Source: Halarcobacter sp.
GTDB lineage: Bacteria > Campylobacterota > Campylobacteria > Campylobacterales > Arcobacteraceae
Assembly (NCBI GenBank): GCA_030145305.1
Contig: JAQYVX010000002.1
Location: 248,001-312,000 of the forward strand
Direction: 5' to 3'
DNA: 64,000 bases
Below, one piece after another: positions 26,741 through 35,391 of the stretch. Below the pieces are notes generated by a model. The model saw only the letters and a list, made by a program, of their open reading frames with translations. It was not told where the DNA came from and ran no database searches. Position numbers and translations under genes: made by a program. Within the stretch, counting starts at the first letter, position 1. Every line of letters starts with the position of its first letter.

Positions 26741-28682
26741 ATTTTTTTCCTTCTTTAAACATCATTTTATGTAATCCCATTGAAACAACAAAAATTGTCA
26801 TTCCTACAATATGAGTATTGTTAATTATTCCAAAATAGCTTTCTATATCAAAAGCACTATCAGGAGTTAAAAGTAAAACAACACTTATTCCAAATACTAA
26901 TCTTTCTAGAATTGGCATTTTTTTATCCCAGAATCCTTCCATAACTATTGCAAAAGCTGCAATTCCAAATAAAGCAAAGAAGAAAATTTCAAATTTTTCT
27001 ATCCATGTTCCGGTTACAAGTGGAGTAAATGCAAATAATAAAGGAATAATATACATTCCTTTCCCAACTTTCCAAGATACTAAGCCAGTTTTCATTGGTG
27101 GAGTTTTAGCAATTGCAGCGGCTGCAAATGCGGCAAGACACACAGGTGGAGTTAGGTTTGAATCTTGAGATAACCAGAATATAATTAAATGTGCAGATAA
27201 TAAATACATAGTAACTTCAGGAATATCAATTCCCGCACTTACAAGAGCTGCCATCTCAGGACTTAACATAAGTCCTACAAGTGCAGGAGCTGAAAGCACA
27301 GATAATACAACATAAGAAGCAGTTACAGGTAATCCCATTCCAAGCACTAAAGAGGCAATTGCTATTAAAATAATTGCTATTAAAAGTGAATTTCCTGACC
27401 ATTCCATAATTAATTGAGAAAAAGTAATTCCTACACCTGATATATTTATAACTCCTACAATCACACCAACAGCAATAAGTAAAACACCAGTTACAACCAT
27501 ATTTTGACTTCCTAAAGCTAAAGCTTCAAGGATTTCTTTTATTCCCATTCTTTTTGTTTTTGTTAAATATGATGAAGCAATAATTGCAACAATAGCAATT
27601 CCAGCTGCGTATGTTGGAGTAAAACCATAAACTAAAAGCCCTATTAGAGTAGATAAAGGAATAATAAAATGAAAACCTTCTCTTAAAAGTGGAAGAATTT
27701 TTATATTTGTTTTACTACCTTTAATATCATTCTCTTTGGCATGAATATGAATATATACGGAGATTGAAGCAAAATATAAAATAGCTGGAAGAACAGAAAC
27801 AGAAATTATAGTTACAAAGGGAATATGAGTCATTTGAGCCATAATAAAAGCTCCTGCTCCCATAATTGGAGGCATAATTTGTCCTCCTGTACTAGCTGCT
27901 GCTTCAACTGCTGCTGCAAAAGTACCTTTAAACCCTGCTTTTTTCATCATTGGAATTGTAATAGAACCTGTTGATACGGTATTTGCAACAGCAGAACCTG
28001 AAATTGTTCCCATAAGTGCAGAAGAAAAAACTGCAACATGACCAGTTCCACCTACAAATTTTCCAGCAACTGCATCTGATACGTCAACTATAAAATCCCC
28101 TGCTCCTGATTTTAATAAAAAAGCAGCAAAAAGAATAAACATAAATACATAAGTTGAAGATATTGTTGCAATTGGTCCAAAAAGTCCTTCACTTGTATAA
28201 AACATTCTATATAAAAATCTTTCATAACTCATACCTGCAAAAGCAAAGACACCATCAAATTGTTGCCCTAAAAACAATAAATAGGCTATACAAAAAACAA
28301 TAATACCTGGAATAATATAACCAGTAGATTTTTTAACCATAATTGTTGCAAGTGCAATAGTAAGAGCCGCTACAATTATATCACTCATTCTCATTTGCGA
28401 GTTTGCAACAGCATATAAACTCTCTTCAAAAAGCACCATATAAAAGAAAGTTCCTAAAGAAAGAAAAGCAAAAATAAGATTTAATATACTTACTTTTTTT
28501 CCCTCATTTTCTTCTTTACTTGCTTCATATGTTAAAAAACCCAAGGAAGCTAAAAGTGCAAAGTGAGCTGAATTAAACCATAAATCACTGATTCCTCCCC
28601 AAATATTTATTCCAAAATGAAATAATGAAATAAAAATAGCATAGACAAAAGTAATCTCTTTAAAATATTTTATAGTTATCAT
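26724..28682 (-). CDS. TRAP transporter fused permease (TAXI type)
   Basis: 652-residue inner-membrane protein with about 16 spans, the fused small and large TRAP permease subunits. The large-subunit marks are clear: GTISGSAVANTVSTGSITIP, AAASTGGQIMPPIMGAGAF and LGMGLPVTASYVVLS. It works with the TAXI binding protein encoded upstream, using ion gradients to import organic acids. The gap between the two genes holds two hairpins. Confidence 0.93.
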   Translation of the reverse strand: MITIKYFKEITFVYAIFISLFHFGINIWGGISDLWFNSAHFALLASLGFLTYEASKEENEGKKVSILNLIFAFLSLGTFFYMVLFEESLYAVANSQMRMSDIIVAALTIALATIMVKKSTGYIIPGIIVFCIAYLLFLGQQFDGVFAFAGMSYERFLYRMFYTSEGLFGPIATISSTYVFMFILFAAFLLKSGAGDFIVDVSDAVAGKFVGGTGHVAVFSSALMGTISGSAVANTVSTGSITIPMMKKAGFKGTFAAAVEAAASTGGQIMPPIMGAGAFIMAQMTHIPFVTIISVSVLPAILYFASISVYIHIHAKENDIKGSKTNIKILPLLREGFHFIIPLSTLIGLLVYGFTPTYAAGIAIVAIIASSYLTKTKRMGIKEILEALALGSQNMVVTGVLLIAVGVIVGVINISGVGITFSQLIMEWSGNSLLIAIILIAIASLVLGMGLPVTASYVVLSVLSAPALVGLMLSPEMAALVSAGIDIPEVTMYLLSAHLIIFWLSQDSNLTPPVCLAAFAAAAIAKTPPMKTGLVSWKVGKGMYIIPLLFAFTPLVTGTWIEKFEIFFFALFGIAAFAIVMEGFWDKKMPILERLVFGISVVLLLTPDSAFDIESYFGIINNTHIVGMTIFVVSMGLHKMMFKEGKKYASIN

Positions 28683-28713
28683 AATATTATCCTTGAAATT
28701 GGTAAATGAGTAT

Positions 28714-28800
28714 TTTATAAACTATCTAAACAATATATAATCACTTAGATAGTTTATAAATATCTAGTCCTTTTAAGAAGAGAAAAAACTCTTCTTAAAA
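28714..28800 (-). terminator. two hairpins between the TAXI binding-protein and permease genes
   Basis: Hairpin A: TTTATAAACTATCTAA (28714-28729) with TTAGATAGTTTATAAA (28745-28760), 16-bp stem. Hairpin B: TTTTAAGAAGAG (28771-28782) with CTCTTCTTAAAA (28789-28800), 12-bp stem and AAAAAA loop. They lie inside the operon, so they probably stabilise or partly end the binding-protein message to give more binding protein than permease. Confidence 0.65.
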
Positions 28801-28808
28801 TTTAAATT

Positions 28809-29825
28809 TTAATTAGCTAATAAAGAGCTAGGGATATTAATACCTTTTTCTTTATAGAATCTTGCAGCACCTGGATGTAAAGGCATTGGTAAACCAGCAA
28901 TTGCTTTTTCTAAAGACATAGCTTTTGTTGCTTTATGAACTGTATTTAAGAATGGTAAGTTTTCATAAATAGTTTTAGTCAATAAATAAACAGTCTCTTC
29001 AGGAGTATCTTTTGTAACAACCAATAAATTTGGTTGTGCAATTGTATTTATATCTTTCATTTGACCTGGATAAGTTCCCACTTTAATTGTAAAAGGAGTC
29101 CATACCGGATAATTACTATTAATAGTTTTTAAATCACCTTCACTAAAATCAAGTACTTTGATTTTGTCATTACCTATTGATGCAAAAGCATTAGTAACAG
29201 CAGATGTTGGAGGTCCTGATGGAGTTGTCATACCTTGAACTTTTCCATCTTGTAGTGCAGTTGAACTTGGAGTATAACCTAAATATTGTAAATCCATTTT
29301 ATTATAATCAATTCCTAAAGAACCTAAAATAGTTTCAGAAGAGACTCTTGAACCTGAACTTCTTCCACCAATAGAGAATCTTTCATTATAAAGATTTTTA
29401 ATATCTTTAATATTTCCAGTTTTAGCGTAATCTGATTTAATAGTAAATTGTTCAACATTTTGCCATAACATAGAAATAGATCTTAAGTTTTTCTTAGGAT
29501 TTCCTTCATATTTAGCTTTTCCTTGCCAAGCCATTGAACCAAATAAACCTTGTAAAATTGCAAAGTTTACTTCACCTTTATCAAGCATATCAACATTTTC
29601 ATTACTTCCAGCAGAGGTAATAGCTGAAAAAGTAAGTTTACTTGTTTTTGCCAATTTTAAAGATGCAATAGTTGCAATCCCAACACCAACTGGATAATAA
29701 GTTCCACCTGTACTTGCAGTTGCAATCACATATTTTTGCTCAGCTTTTTTTGCATTCGCAACAGTTAATAAAGAAGCTGCAATCACTGAAGTAAGAGCAA
29801 GTTTTTTTAATAAGTTAAATTTCAT
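28809..29825 (-). CDS. TAXI-family TRAP solute-binding protein
   Basis: 338 residues from ATG 29825, which begins a Sec signal peptide (KLALTSVIAASLLTVANA) and has GGGGATT upstream; an in-frame ATG 13 codons earlier would spoil the signal. The mature part has the TAXI hallmark ATASTGGTYYPVGVGIA and GGRSSGSRVSSE. It delivers substrate in the periplasm to the TRAP permease. Known TAXI ligands include glutamate, glutamine and 2-oxoacids; with lhgO downstream, 2-hydroxyglutarate is a candidate. Confidence 0.93.
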   Translation of the reverse strand: MKFNLLKKLALTSVIAASLLTVANAKKAEQKYVIATASTGGTYYPVGVGIATIASLKLAKTSKLTFSAITSAGSNENVDMLDKGEVNFAILQGLFGSMAWQGKAKYEGNPKKNLRSISMLWQNVEQFTIKSDYAKTGNIKDIKNLYNERFSIGGRSSGSRVSSETILGSLGIDYNKMDLQYLGYTPSSTALQDGKVQGMTTPSGPPTSAVTNAFASIGNDKIKVLDFSEGDLKTINSNYPVWTPFTIKVGTYPGQMKDINTIAQPNLLVVTKDTPEETVYLLTKTIYENLPFLNTVHKATKAMSLEKAIAGLPMPLHPGAARFYKEKGINIPSSLLAN

Positions 29826-29876
29826 TGTAATCCCCTTTTTTTTTCTACAATGAAAGTATAACACAGAAACATATAA

Positions 29877-29907
29877 ATTGTTTCAAAATTGTTTCATTTT
29901 GTTTACA
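29877..29907 (-). promoter_or_regulatory. three phased ATTGTTTCA-like boxes before the TAXI-TRAP operon
   Basis: Copies ATTGTTTCA (29877), ATTGTTTCA (29888) and TTTGTTTAC (29898) lie 11 and 10 bp apart, on one face of the helix. A TATACT -10 for the operon (minus strand, 29860-29855) lies 17 bp away, so the boxes cover -35 and above. A matching three-box set precedes the histidine kinase gene at 41543. Confidence 0.6.
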
Positions 29908-29951
29908 AATTTTAAAATTTATTTATAAAGTACTATTTATAGGGATTTATA

Positions 29952-29990
29952 TTATTCGATAATATATCAAAGTCCATTTTTTGAAACAAT
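29952..29990 (-). pseudogene. 3' relic of a response-regulator gene
   Basis: On the minus strand this reads IVSKNGL-stop-YIIE-stop, matching the last residues IVSKKGLGYIIE of the intact regulator at 38127-38831; the Gly codon GGA has become TGA. Only these codons are recognisable. It lies between the TAXI promoter and the RAYT element. Confidence 0.7.
29954..29990. repeat. left copy of an imperfect 37-bp direct repeat
   Basis: Matches 38129-38165 with three mismatches in 37 bases. The two copies bound an 8.2 kb region full of mobile-element traces and broken genes, as an integration or recombination scar would. Confidence 0.7.
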
Positions 29991-30016
29991 TAGGAAATTA
30001 GGAAATAGGGGAAATA

Positions 30017-30031
30017 GGGACAGGTACAATT
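30017..30031 (-). repeat. REP-like end repeat, left of the RAYT gene
   Basis: GGGACAGGTACAATT, exact inverse of AATTGTACCTGTCCC at 30772-30786 on the other side of the RAYT gene. Sequences of this GGGGACAGG type commonly flank this transposase group. Confidence 0.7.
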
Positions 30032-30032
30032 T

Positions 30033-30692
30033 TTAATTTCGTTTTGGTCTTCCAACTGGATTCAAAGTTGATTCTAAATTATATCTTTTACACATCATAT
30101 ATTGCCAATTTTCATCACCTAAAGGAGTTTGTCTTTCTATAGAGTTATTAATCGTATCAATATTTATTTTATTTTCTATTTCATTAATAAAATTATGCCA
30201 ATTAGTAGGTAGTGATATAGGAGGTGATGAAATTATTTCATCTGGTATTTTTAATACTCTGTTCTTTGCACTACTATATTTATAATCTATACAATCATGA
30301 ACAATCTTTGCTCTTAAAGGGTTAGCATCAACGTATTTCAATAGTATTAATAGATAAGTCTCTTCTTGCACAAGAAAGCTTTTATATCTTCCTTGCCATA
30401 AATGTCCTGATAGAGAGTATCTTTTATTGTAATACCGTACATAACTAGAACTTATCCAGTGAAGAGCATTGCTTAGATTTTCTGCAATTTTTGTATATAT
30501 TACAAGGTGAAAATGATTTGGCATTAAGCAATATGCATAATACTTAATGTTGTATCTCTCTTTAGATTCAAATAGGAGCTTTAAGAATCTTTCATAATCA
30601 TTTCTATCATGAAAGACTGTTTCTCTTCGATTTCTCCTATTAATTATATGATAAGTTTGATTATCAACTAAGTTCCTTCCTACTCGCGGCAT
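30033..30692 (-). CDS. REP-associated tyrosine transposase (RAYT, Y1 HUH type)
   Basis: 219 residues. It shows the HUH motif in YCLMPNHFHLV, the helix SSYVRYYNKRYSLSGHLWQGRYKS and the YVDANPLRA segment around the catalytic Tyr region; the C-terminus GRPKRN is also typical. RAYTs nick single-stranded DNA at REP hairpins and do not usually behave as full insertion sequences. It is framed by inverted GGGACAGGTACAATT repeats with an extra copy 5.9 kb away. AAGGA precedes the start. Confidence 0.9.
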   Translation of the reverse strand: MPRVGRNLVDNQTYHIINRRNRRETVFHDRNDYERFLKLLFESKERYNIKYYAYCLMPNHFHLVIYTKIAENLSNALHWISSSYVRYYNKRYSLSGHLWQGRYKSFLVQEETYLLILLKYVDANPLRAKIVHDCIDYKYSSAKNRVLKIPDEIISSPPISLPTNWHNFINEIENKINIDTINNSIERQTPLGDENWQYMMCKRYNLESTLNPVGRPKRN

Positions 30693-30771
30693 AATAGTAT
30701 CCTTATTAAATAATTAATTATAATATTATAAAATAAATTAAAATATTATAATAAAAAATTAGTTAATATTT

Positions 30772-30819
30772 AATTGTACCTGTCCCCTTTATTCTAATTA
30801 TTCCTGTCCCCTTTATTCT
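30772..30819 (+). repeat. REP-like end repeats, right of the RAYT gene
   Basis: AATTGTACCTGTCCC (30772-30786) inverts the left end. Within this block CCTGTCCCCTTTATTCT is repeated exactly at 30779-30795 and 30803-30819, a 24-bp period. Confidence 0.75.
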
Positions 30820-30891
30820 TATTTTTTTATTTCTTTATTTTATAAAGTATCTTTATGTATAATACTTAAAAGAACAATAAAAGGAAGTATT

Positions 30892-31302
30892 ATGAAGTCA
30901 TTAAGTCCAAATTTAGCCGTAAATGACATAAAACAAAGTGTTGCATATTATCAATACAACTTTGGTTTTGAAATTGAGATGTTAGTTGATTCTTTACAAG
31001 AAGATTTTAATCCTGTAATTAAAGAAGACAAAGAGTATATTTGGGCACTTATCAAGAAAGGTGATGTTTCTTTGATGTTTCAAGAAAAAAATAGTATGAA
31101 AGAAGATATTGGCAATTTCTTTAATGACATCACAGCCTCAATTACTTTATATATAGAGGTGGATGATGTAGATTCTTTATATGAAAAAGTAAAAGAAAAT
31201 GTAGAAATATTAAAACCTATTTATGAAACTTTCTATGGTCAAAAAGAATTTTATATAAGAGACATAAATGGTTATATCTTAGGTTTTAGTTCAAAAGCTT
31301 GA
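30892..31302 (+). CDS. glyoxalase/bleomycin-resistance (VOC) family protein
   Basis: 136 residues with paired beta-alpha-beta-beta-beta modules: LSPNLAVNDIKQSVAYYQYNFGFEI at the start and LYIEVDDVDSLYEKVKENVEILKP plus EFYIRDINGYILGF later. This fits VOC proteins of the bleomycin-binding/dioxygenase type. AAGGAAG precedes the start. It is the first gene of a small plus-strand cluster in the accessory region. Substrate unknown. Confidence 0.85.
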   Translation: MKSLSPNLAVNDIKQSVAYYQYNFGFEIEMLVDSLQEDFNPVIKEDKEYIWALIKKGDVSLMFQEKNSMKEDIGNFFNDITASITLYIEVDDVDSLYEKVKENVEILKPIYETFYGQKEFYIRDINGYILGFSSKA

Positions 31303-31307
31303 ATAAA

Positions 31308-31826
31308 ATGAAAAATAATATCTTAGATATATCTTTTGATATAAAATCTTATGAAGAAAAATACTTAAAAGAAGTAGTAAATCTTTTTACAAACACTGTG
31401 CATAACATAAATAAAAAAAATTACACAAAAGAGCAATTAAATGCATGGGCAAATAAAAGTATAGATTTAAAAGCTTGGAAAAATAGGCTTAAAACTTCAA
31501 ATACTTATTTGTGCATGTTTGAAGATAAAATTGTAGGCTTTTATATTTATGAAGATGGTTATATTGATTGTTTTTATGTTCATCATGAGTATCAAGGTCT
31601 AAAAATAGGGAAGTTTATGATAGGACAGATATTTAAAAATGCAAATAGTGATGGAATAAAGATATTAAAAGTTGATGCAAGTATAACAGCAAAGCCTTTT
31701 TTTAAAAGTTTTAATTTTATAGAAGTTAAGAAAAATAAAGTTATTATAAATGGTGAGATACTTAATAACTATTCAATGTATCTTGATATTAAAAAAACTA
31801 AAGGATTTAAAATGAATACTTTATAA
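31308..31826 (+). CDS. GNAT-family acetyltransferase
   Basis: 172 residues from ATG 31308, 6 bp after the VOC stop; a TTG three codons earlier overlaps that stop and is also possible. Core features are the IDCFYVHHEYQGLKIGKFMIGQIF segment, where the QGLKIG loop binds acetyl-CoA, and a following FFKSFNFIEVKK. Similar proteins modify amino groups of small molecules or proteins. The target is unknown. Confidence 0.82.
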   Translation: MKNNILDISFDIKSYEEKYLKEVVNLFTNTVHNINKKNYTKEQLNAWANKSIDLKAWKNRLKTSNTYLCMFEDKIVGFYIYEDGYIDCFYVHHEYQGLKIGKFMIGQIFKNANSDGIKILKVDASITAKPFFKSFNFIEVKKNKVIINGEILNNYSMYLDIKKTKGFKMNTL

Positions 31827-31829
31827 CAC

Positions 31830-31882
31830 AAGGATAACAAATCAACTATTATCCTTGTTATTAATACAAAATATACCAAGGA
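31830..31882 (+). promoter_or_regulatory. possible switch hairpins in the ABC-F leader
   Basis: CAAGGATAA (31830-31838) pairs with TTATCCTTG (31850-31858). The same TCCTTG can instead pair with CAAGGA at 31877-31882, which contains the ribosome-binding site of the ABC-F gene. The two hairpins exclude each other, the layout of a translational switch. The first may also be just the GNAT terminator. Confidence 0.4.
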
Positions 31883-31888
31883 ACTACT

Positions 31889-33406
31889 ATGCAATATTTA
31901 AAAATAAATAACCTATCTTTTAGTTATACCTCTAATAATAAAATATTTAAAAACTTAAATCTTCTTTTTGAAAAAGGCTGGACGTCAGTTGTTGGAGCAA
32001 ATGGCTCTGGTAAAACTACCTTATTAAAACTTATTTCAAAAGAATTGAAATATGAAAATGGAACTATTCATGGAAATGAATTTGTATATTATTGTAATCA
32101 AAAACTTGATGAACCCTCTAAATATTTTGAAGAGTTTATTTATTCATACGATAAAGAAACCTTTAGAATAAAAGAATTATTAAATATCCGAGATGATATG
32201 TTTTATAACTGGCAAAACTTAAGTTACGGAGAAAAGAAAAAAATTCAAGTTGCTATTGCTCTTTATCAAAAAGTTGATGTTTTATTACTTGATGAACCTA
32301 CAAATCATTTAGATTCTTCAACAAAAGAGGCTCTCTTAAATACTTTGAAGAATTATGAAGGCATAGGAGTTTTAATTAGCCATGATAGAGAAGTTTTGGA
32401 CAAGTTATGCTCAAATACTATTTTGATTGAAAATAAAACAATTTTTACTTATAAAACTAATTATTCAATAGCAATAAATGAATTTCATAAAATGATGAAT
32501 TTGAGAAATAAAGAGAATGAAAAAAACAATATAAAGATAAAAAATATAGAGAAAAACATTCAATTACAAAAAGAAAAAGTATCTCAATCAAAATCTAAAC
32601 TTTCTAAAAAGAATATTAATAAAAAAGATAAAGATTCAAAAGAAAAAATCAATTTGGCAAAATTGACTGGAAAAGATAAGCATGATTCAAGACTTATTTC
32701 AACTTTACATCAAAAACATCAGCAATTTATCTCTAAAAAAATTGAAGTGGAAAAAGATTTTGAAACTGATATTAAAATAGAAAGAAAAGAAATTTCAAAA
32801 AAACAATTTAATATGACTCTTAAAGAAATTGTATTAAAACTTGGTGAAAGAAAGAGTTTGCAGTGTACCACTTTAATTATAAATAGAAATGATAAAATTG
32901 GAATCATTGGAAACAATGGCGTAGGGAAGAGTACTTACCTAAGATATATTTTTTCACAATTAAGTTCAAAAGAGAATATTTTTTATTTGCCACAAGAAAT
33001 TGATGATAATCAAATAAAAAATCTATATGAAGAAATTGAGCTTTTAGACAATAAAAAAAAAGGTAAGATATTTACCTTTATAAAAAAGTTATCCCTAAAC
33101 CCTGAACAACTTTTAAGAAATAAAGAACTGAGCCCTGGTGAAATTAGAAAACTTTTTATTGCAAAAGCTTTGCTCGAAGAGATGAAATTAATTATTTTAG
33201 ATGAACCTACAAATCATATGGATATAGATTCAATAAAATCAATAGAACTGGCTTTGAAAAGTTATGATAATGCCTTGATTTTAGTAAGTCATGATAATAT
33301 TTTTATGAATAATATTGTAAATATTTTTTGGAAGATAGTTGAAAGTGAAAGTGTAGAAAATAAAAAAAATACAAATATTAATAAACTCATTCATATAAAT
33401 ATATAA
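31889..33406 (+). CDS. ABC-F family ATPase
   Basis: 505 residues, two ABC domains and no membrane span. Domain 1: GANGSGKTTL, LSYGEKKK and LLLDEPTNHLD. Domain 2: GNNGVGKSTYL, LSPGEIRKLF and IILDEPTNHMD. A lysine-rich charged linker of about 100 residues joins them. ABC-F proteins act on ribosomes, as translation factors or as antibiotic-resistance proteins. Its place in an accessory region, next to GNAT and VOC genes, favours a resistance-type member, but sequence alone cannot decide. AAGGA precedes the start. Confidence 0.87.
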   Translation: MQYLKINNLSFSYTSNNKIFKNLNLLFEKGWTSVVGANGSGKTTLLKLISKELKYENGTIHGNEFVYYCNQKLDEPSKYFEEFIYSYDKETFRIKELLNIRDDMFYNWQNLSYGEKKKIQVAIALYQKVDVLLLDEPTNHLDSSTKEALLNTLKNYEGIGVLISHDREVLDKLCSNTILIENKTIFTYKTNYSIAINEFHKMMNLRNKENEKNNIKIKNIEKNIQLQKEKVSQSKSKLSKKNINKKDKDSKEKINLAKLTGKDKHDSRLISTLHQKHQQFISKKIEVEKDFETDIKIERKEISKKQFNMTLKEIVLKLGERKSLQCTTLIINRNDKIGIIGNNGVGKSTYLRYIFSQLSSKENIFYLPQEIDDNQIKNLYEEIELLDNKKKGKIFTFIKKLSLNPEQLLRNKELSPGEIRKLFIAKALLEEMKLIILDEPTNHMDIDSIKSIELALKSYDNALILVSHDNIFMNNIVNIFWKIVESESVENKKNTNINKLIHINI

Positions 33407-33444
33407 CTATAATAATAAATTAAATTGCCAAGAAAGGAAAAAAT

Positions 33445-34422
33445 GTGTTAAAAAATATCTTAATATCTTTTCTTTTTAGTGCTATATTATTATATGCAAA
33501 TACTAGTGTAGGTTTCAGCTTAATAAGTACTTTTTCTAAGCATAGAAATCAAAATATTAATACAATGGTTTTTTATCCAAGTTTAGAAAAAGAGAATTTT
33601 ATACTAGGAAAACATAAATTATTTATACCAGAAACTGTAGCCCTAAATGGAAAAGTAAAAAAAAACAAGTATCCTTTAATCCTTCTATCTCATGGAGGTT
33701 TGAAAAGTGCAAGAAATCAGATAAATTGGTTAGCAAAAAGTCTAGCTAAGAATGGTTTTATTGTTTTACTTACAAGAAGTAATTTTGATATAAAACAAGT
33801 ACTTTATGAGCCTTGGCTAAGGGCAAATGATATGTTAATCTCTTTTGAAAAGATTAAAAAAAATTCAAGATTTAAAGAATATATAGATTTAAAAAAGGTG
33901 TACTCTGTTGGTTTTTTACTTGGTAGTACAAGTTCTATGCTTTTAAGTTCAGTAAACCTTGATAGTTCTTCATATAAAAATCAATGTAAGGAAAATCAAA
34001 GTTTAGATTGTAATTGGTACAAAAAAAACAATATAGATTTAAGCTCTTTTAATGAAGTTTTAACTAAAAAAATCAAAACAAAAATAGCTATAAAAAAAGC
34101 AATTTTATTTGATGTTGAGCTATCAAAATTATTTCATAAAAGTAGTATCTTAAGTAGTTCTACCAAGTTTTATTTTGTAAATTTATCAAAAATGAAACTA
34201 TTAGATAATAGTCATTTAAAGTCTTTAAGTAGTTTATACTCAAAAATAAATCAAGCAAATGTCTTTAGTTCTTTCTCCTTATGTACAAAAAAAGGTAAGA
34301 TACTTTTAAAAGGTTCAAAAAACGAGCCTGAACCTTGTTTTGAATCTGAAAAAAGCAAGAGTGTCATCCATAAAATGATTATAGATAAAATATTAGAAAA
34401 CCTAAAAAATAAAAAAGATTAA
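33445..34422 (+). CDS. secreted alpha/beta-hydrolase-like protein, nucleophile apparently lost
   Basis: 325 residues with a signal peptide (NILISFLFSAILLYANT), GTG start after AAGAAAGGAA. The fold resembles dienelactone-hydrolase-like/PAF-acetylhydrolase proteins: VFYPS, then LILLSHGGLKSARNQINWLAKSLAKNGFIVL as oxyanion region. The nucleophile elbow, normally GHSFGG-like, reads GFLLGS, so Ser is replaced by Leu. It is probably inactive as a classical hydrolase or a degenerate paralogue. Confidence 0.65.
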   Translation: MLKNILISFLFSAILLYANTSVGFSLISTFSKHRNQNINTMVFYPSLEKENFILGKHKLFIPETVALNGKVKKNKYPLILLSHGGLKSARNQINWLAKSLAKNGFIVLLTRSNFDIKQVLYEPWLRANDMLISFEKIKKNSRFKEYIDLKKVYSVGFLLGSTSSMLLSSVNLDSSSYKNQCKENQSLDCNWYKKNNIDLSSFNEVLTKKIKTKIAIKKAILFDVELSKLFHKSSILSSSTKFYFVNLSKMKLLDNSHLKSLSSLYSKINQANVFSSFSLCTKKGKILLKGSKNEPEPCFESEKSKSVIHKMIIDKILENLKNKKD

Positions 34423-34483
34423 AATATGTATAAAGGAAAGTTTTGGATACATTAAAATTTGTTGCACAGTACTTAGAAAATAA

Positions 34484-35323
34484 ATGAAAGTAGAGATAAA
34501 AGATTTTATCAAAGATGAAAATAATACTTTTGAAGATATAGCTTTTTATAACTATATACAAAAAAAGTCTCAGCATAAAAATGAAATATTTATTAATACA
34601 AATATCTTAATATTAGTAGTTAGAGGTACTAAAATATTACATTTTAAAAATCAGGATGTAGATGTAGATAAAGAACATTTTTTATTTTTAAAAAGTGGTG
34701 AATATATCATGAGTGAAGTATTAGATGAATATTATGAAGCTATGTTATTTTTATATGAAGATTCTTTATTAATTGATTTTATTTCAAAGTATAATATAAG
34801 TTTTGAAAATCAAAGAAAAGATAATTTTTCATTTTTGAAGATTAAAAGTAGTGAAGAATTAAATAGTCTTATGAAGACTAGTTTTGGCTATTTTAAAAGT
34901 AAAATGCCAAATAAAGAAGAGCTTATTAAGCTAAAACTTGAAGAAGCTTTTTTAAATATTTTGAATAGTTCTATCTCTGATGATTTTAAGGCTTTATTAT
35001 TTTCTGTTTATACTAATAATTATTTCAAAGTAGAAGTTGAAAGAAATTTTTCATATGAAGAGAGTATTTTAGATTTAAAAGATATTTTTAACATGACTTC
35101 TTTATCTTTTAGAGAAAACTTTAAAAAAGTCTATAATACAACTCCTAAAAAATGGCAAAATATAAAAAGATTAGAAAAAGCAAAGATATTACTTGAAAAT
35201 ACAGATAAAAATGTAAGTGAAGTTTGTAGAGAAGTAGGATTTGATAATTTGTCATGGTTTGTACAAGTTTTTAAAAAACAATACAAGCAAACCCCTAAAC
35301 AGATAAAAAACAACAAAAATTAG
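34484..35323 (+). CDS. AraC-family regulator (ExsA-like layout)
   Basis: 279 residues. The N-terminal half is a sensor domain (LILVVRGTKILHFKNQDVDV). The C-terminal two helix-turn-helix motifs read FNMTSLSFRENFKKVYNTTPKKWQNIKRL and NVSEVCREVGFDNLSWFVQVFKKQYKQTPKQIK, an AraC signature. No ribosome-binding site is evident. It is followed by a PEBP gene and then by a truncated relative of itself at 35990. Confidence 0.88.
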   Translation: MKVEIKDFIKDENNTFEDIAFYNYIQKKSQHKNEIFINTNILILVVRGTKILHFKNQDVDVDKEHFLFLKSGEYIMSEVLDEYYEAMLFLYEDSLLIDFISKYNISFENQRKDNFSFLKIKSSEELNSLMKTSFGYFKSKMPNKEELIKLKLEEAFLNILNSSISDDFKALLFSVYTNNYFKVEVERNFSYEESILDLKDIFNMTSLSFRENFKKVYNTTPKKWQNIKRLEKAKILLENTDKNVSEVCREVGFDNLSWFVQVFKKQYKQTPKQIKNNKN

Positions 35324-35391
35324 TTTTTTTCTAATATGTTTAATTTTAAATTTTTTATATAATACATTTATCTTAATTAACAAGGAAAGAA

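Noticed and set aside
30779-30819. CRISPR-like repeat pair
   Set aside because: Only two 17-bp copies with a 7-bp gap, next to a RAYT gene; they are REP-type end repeats.
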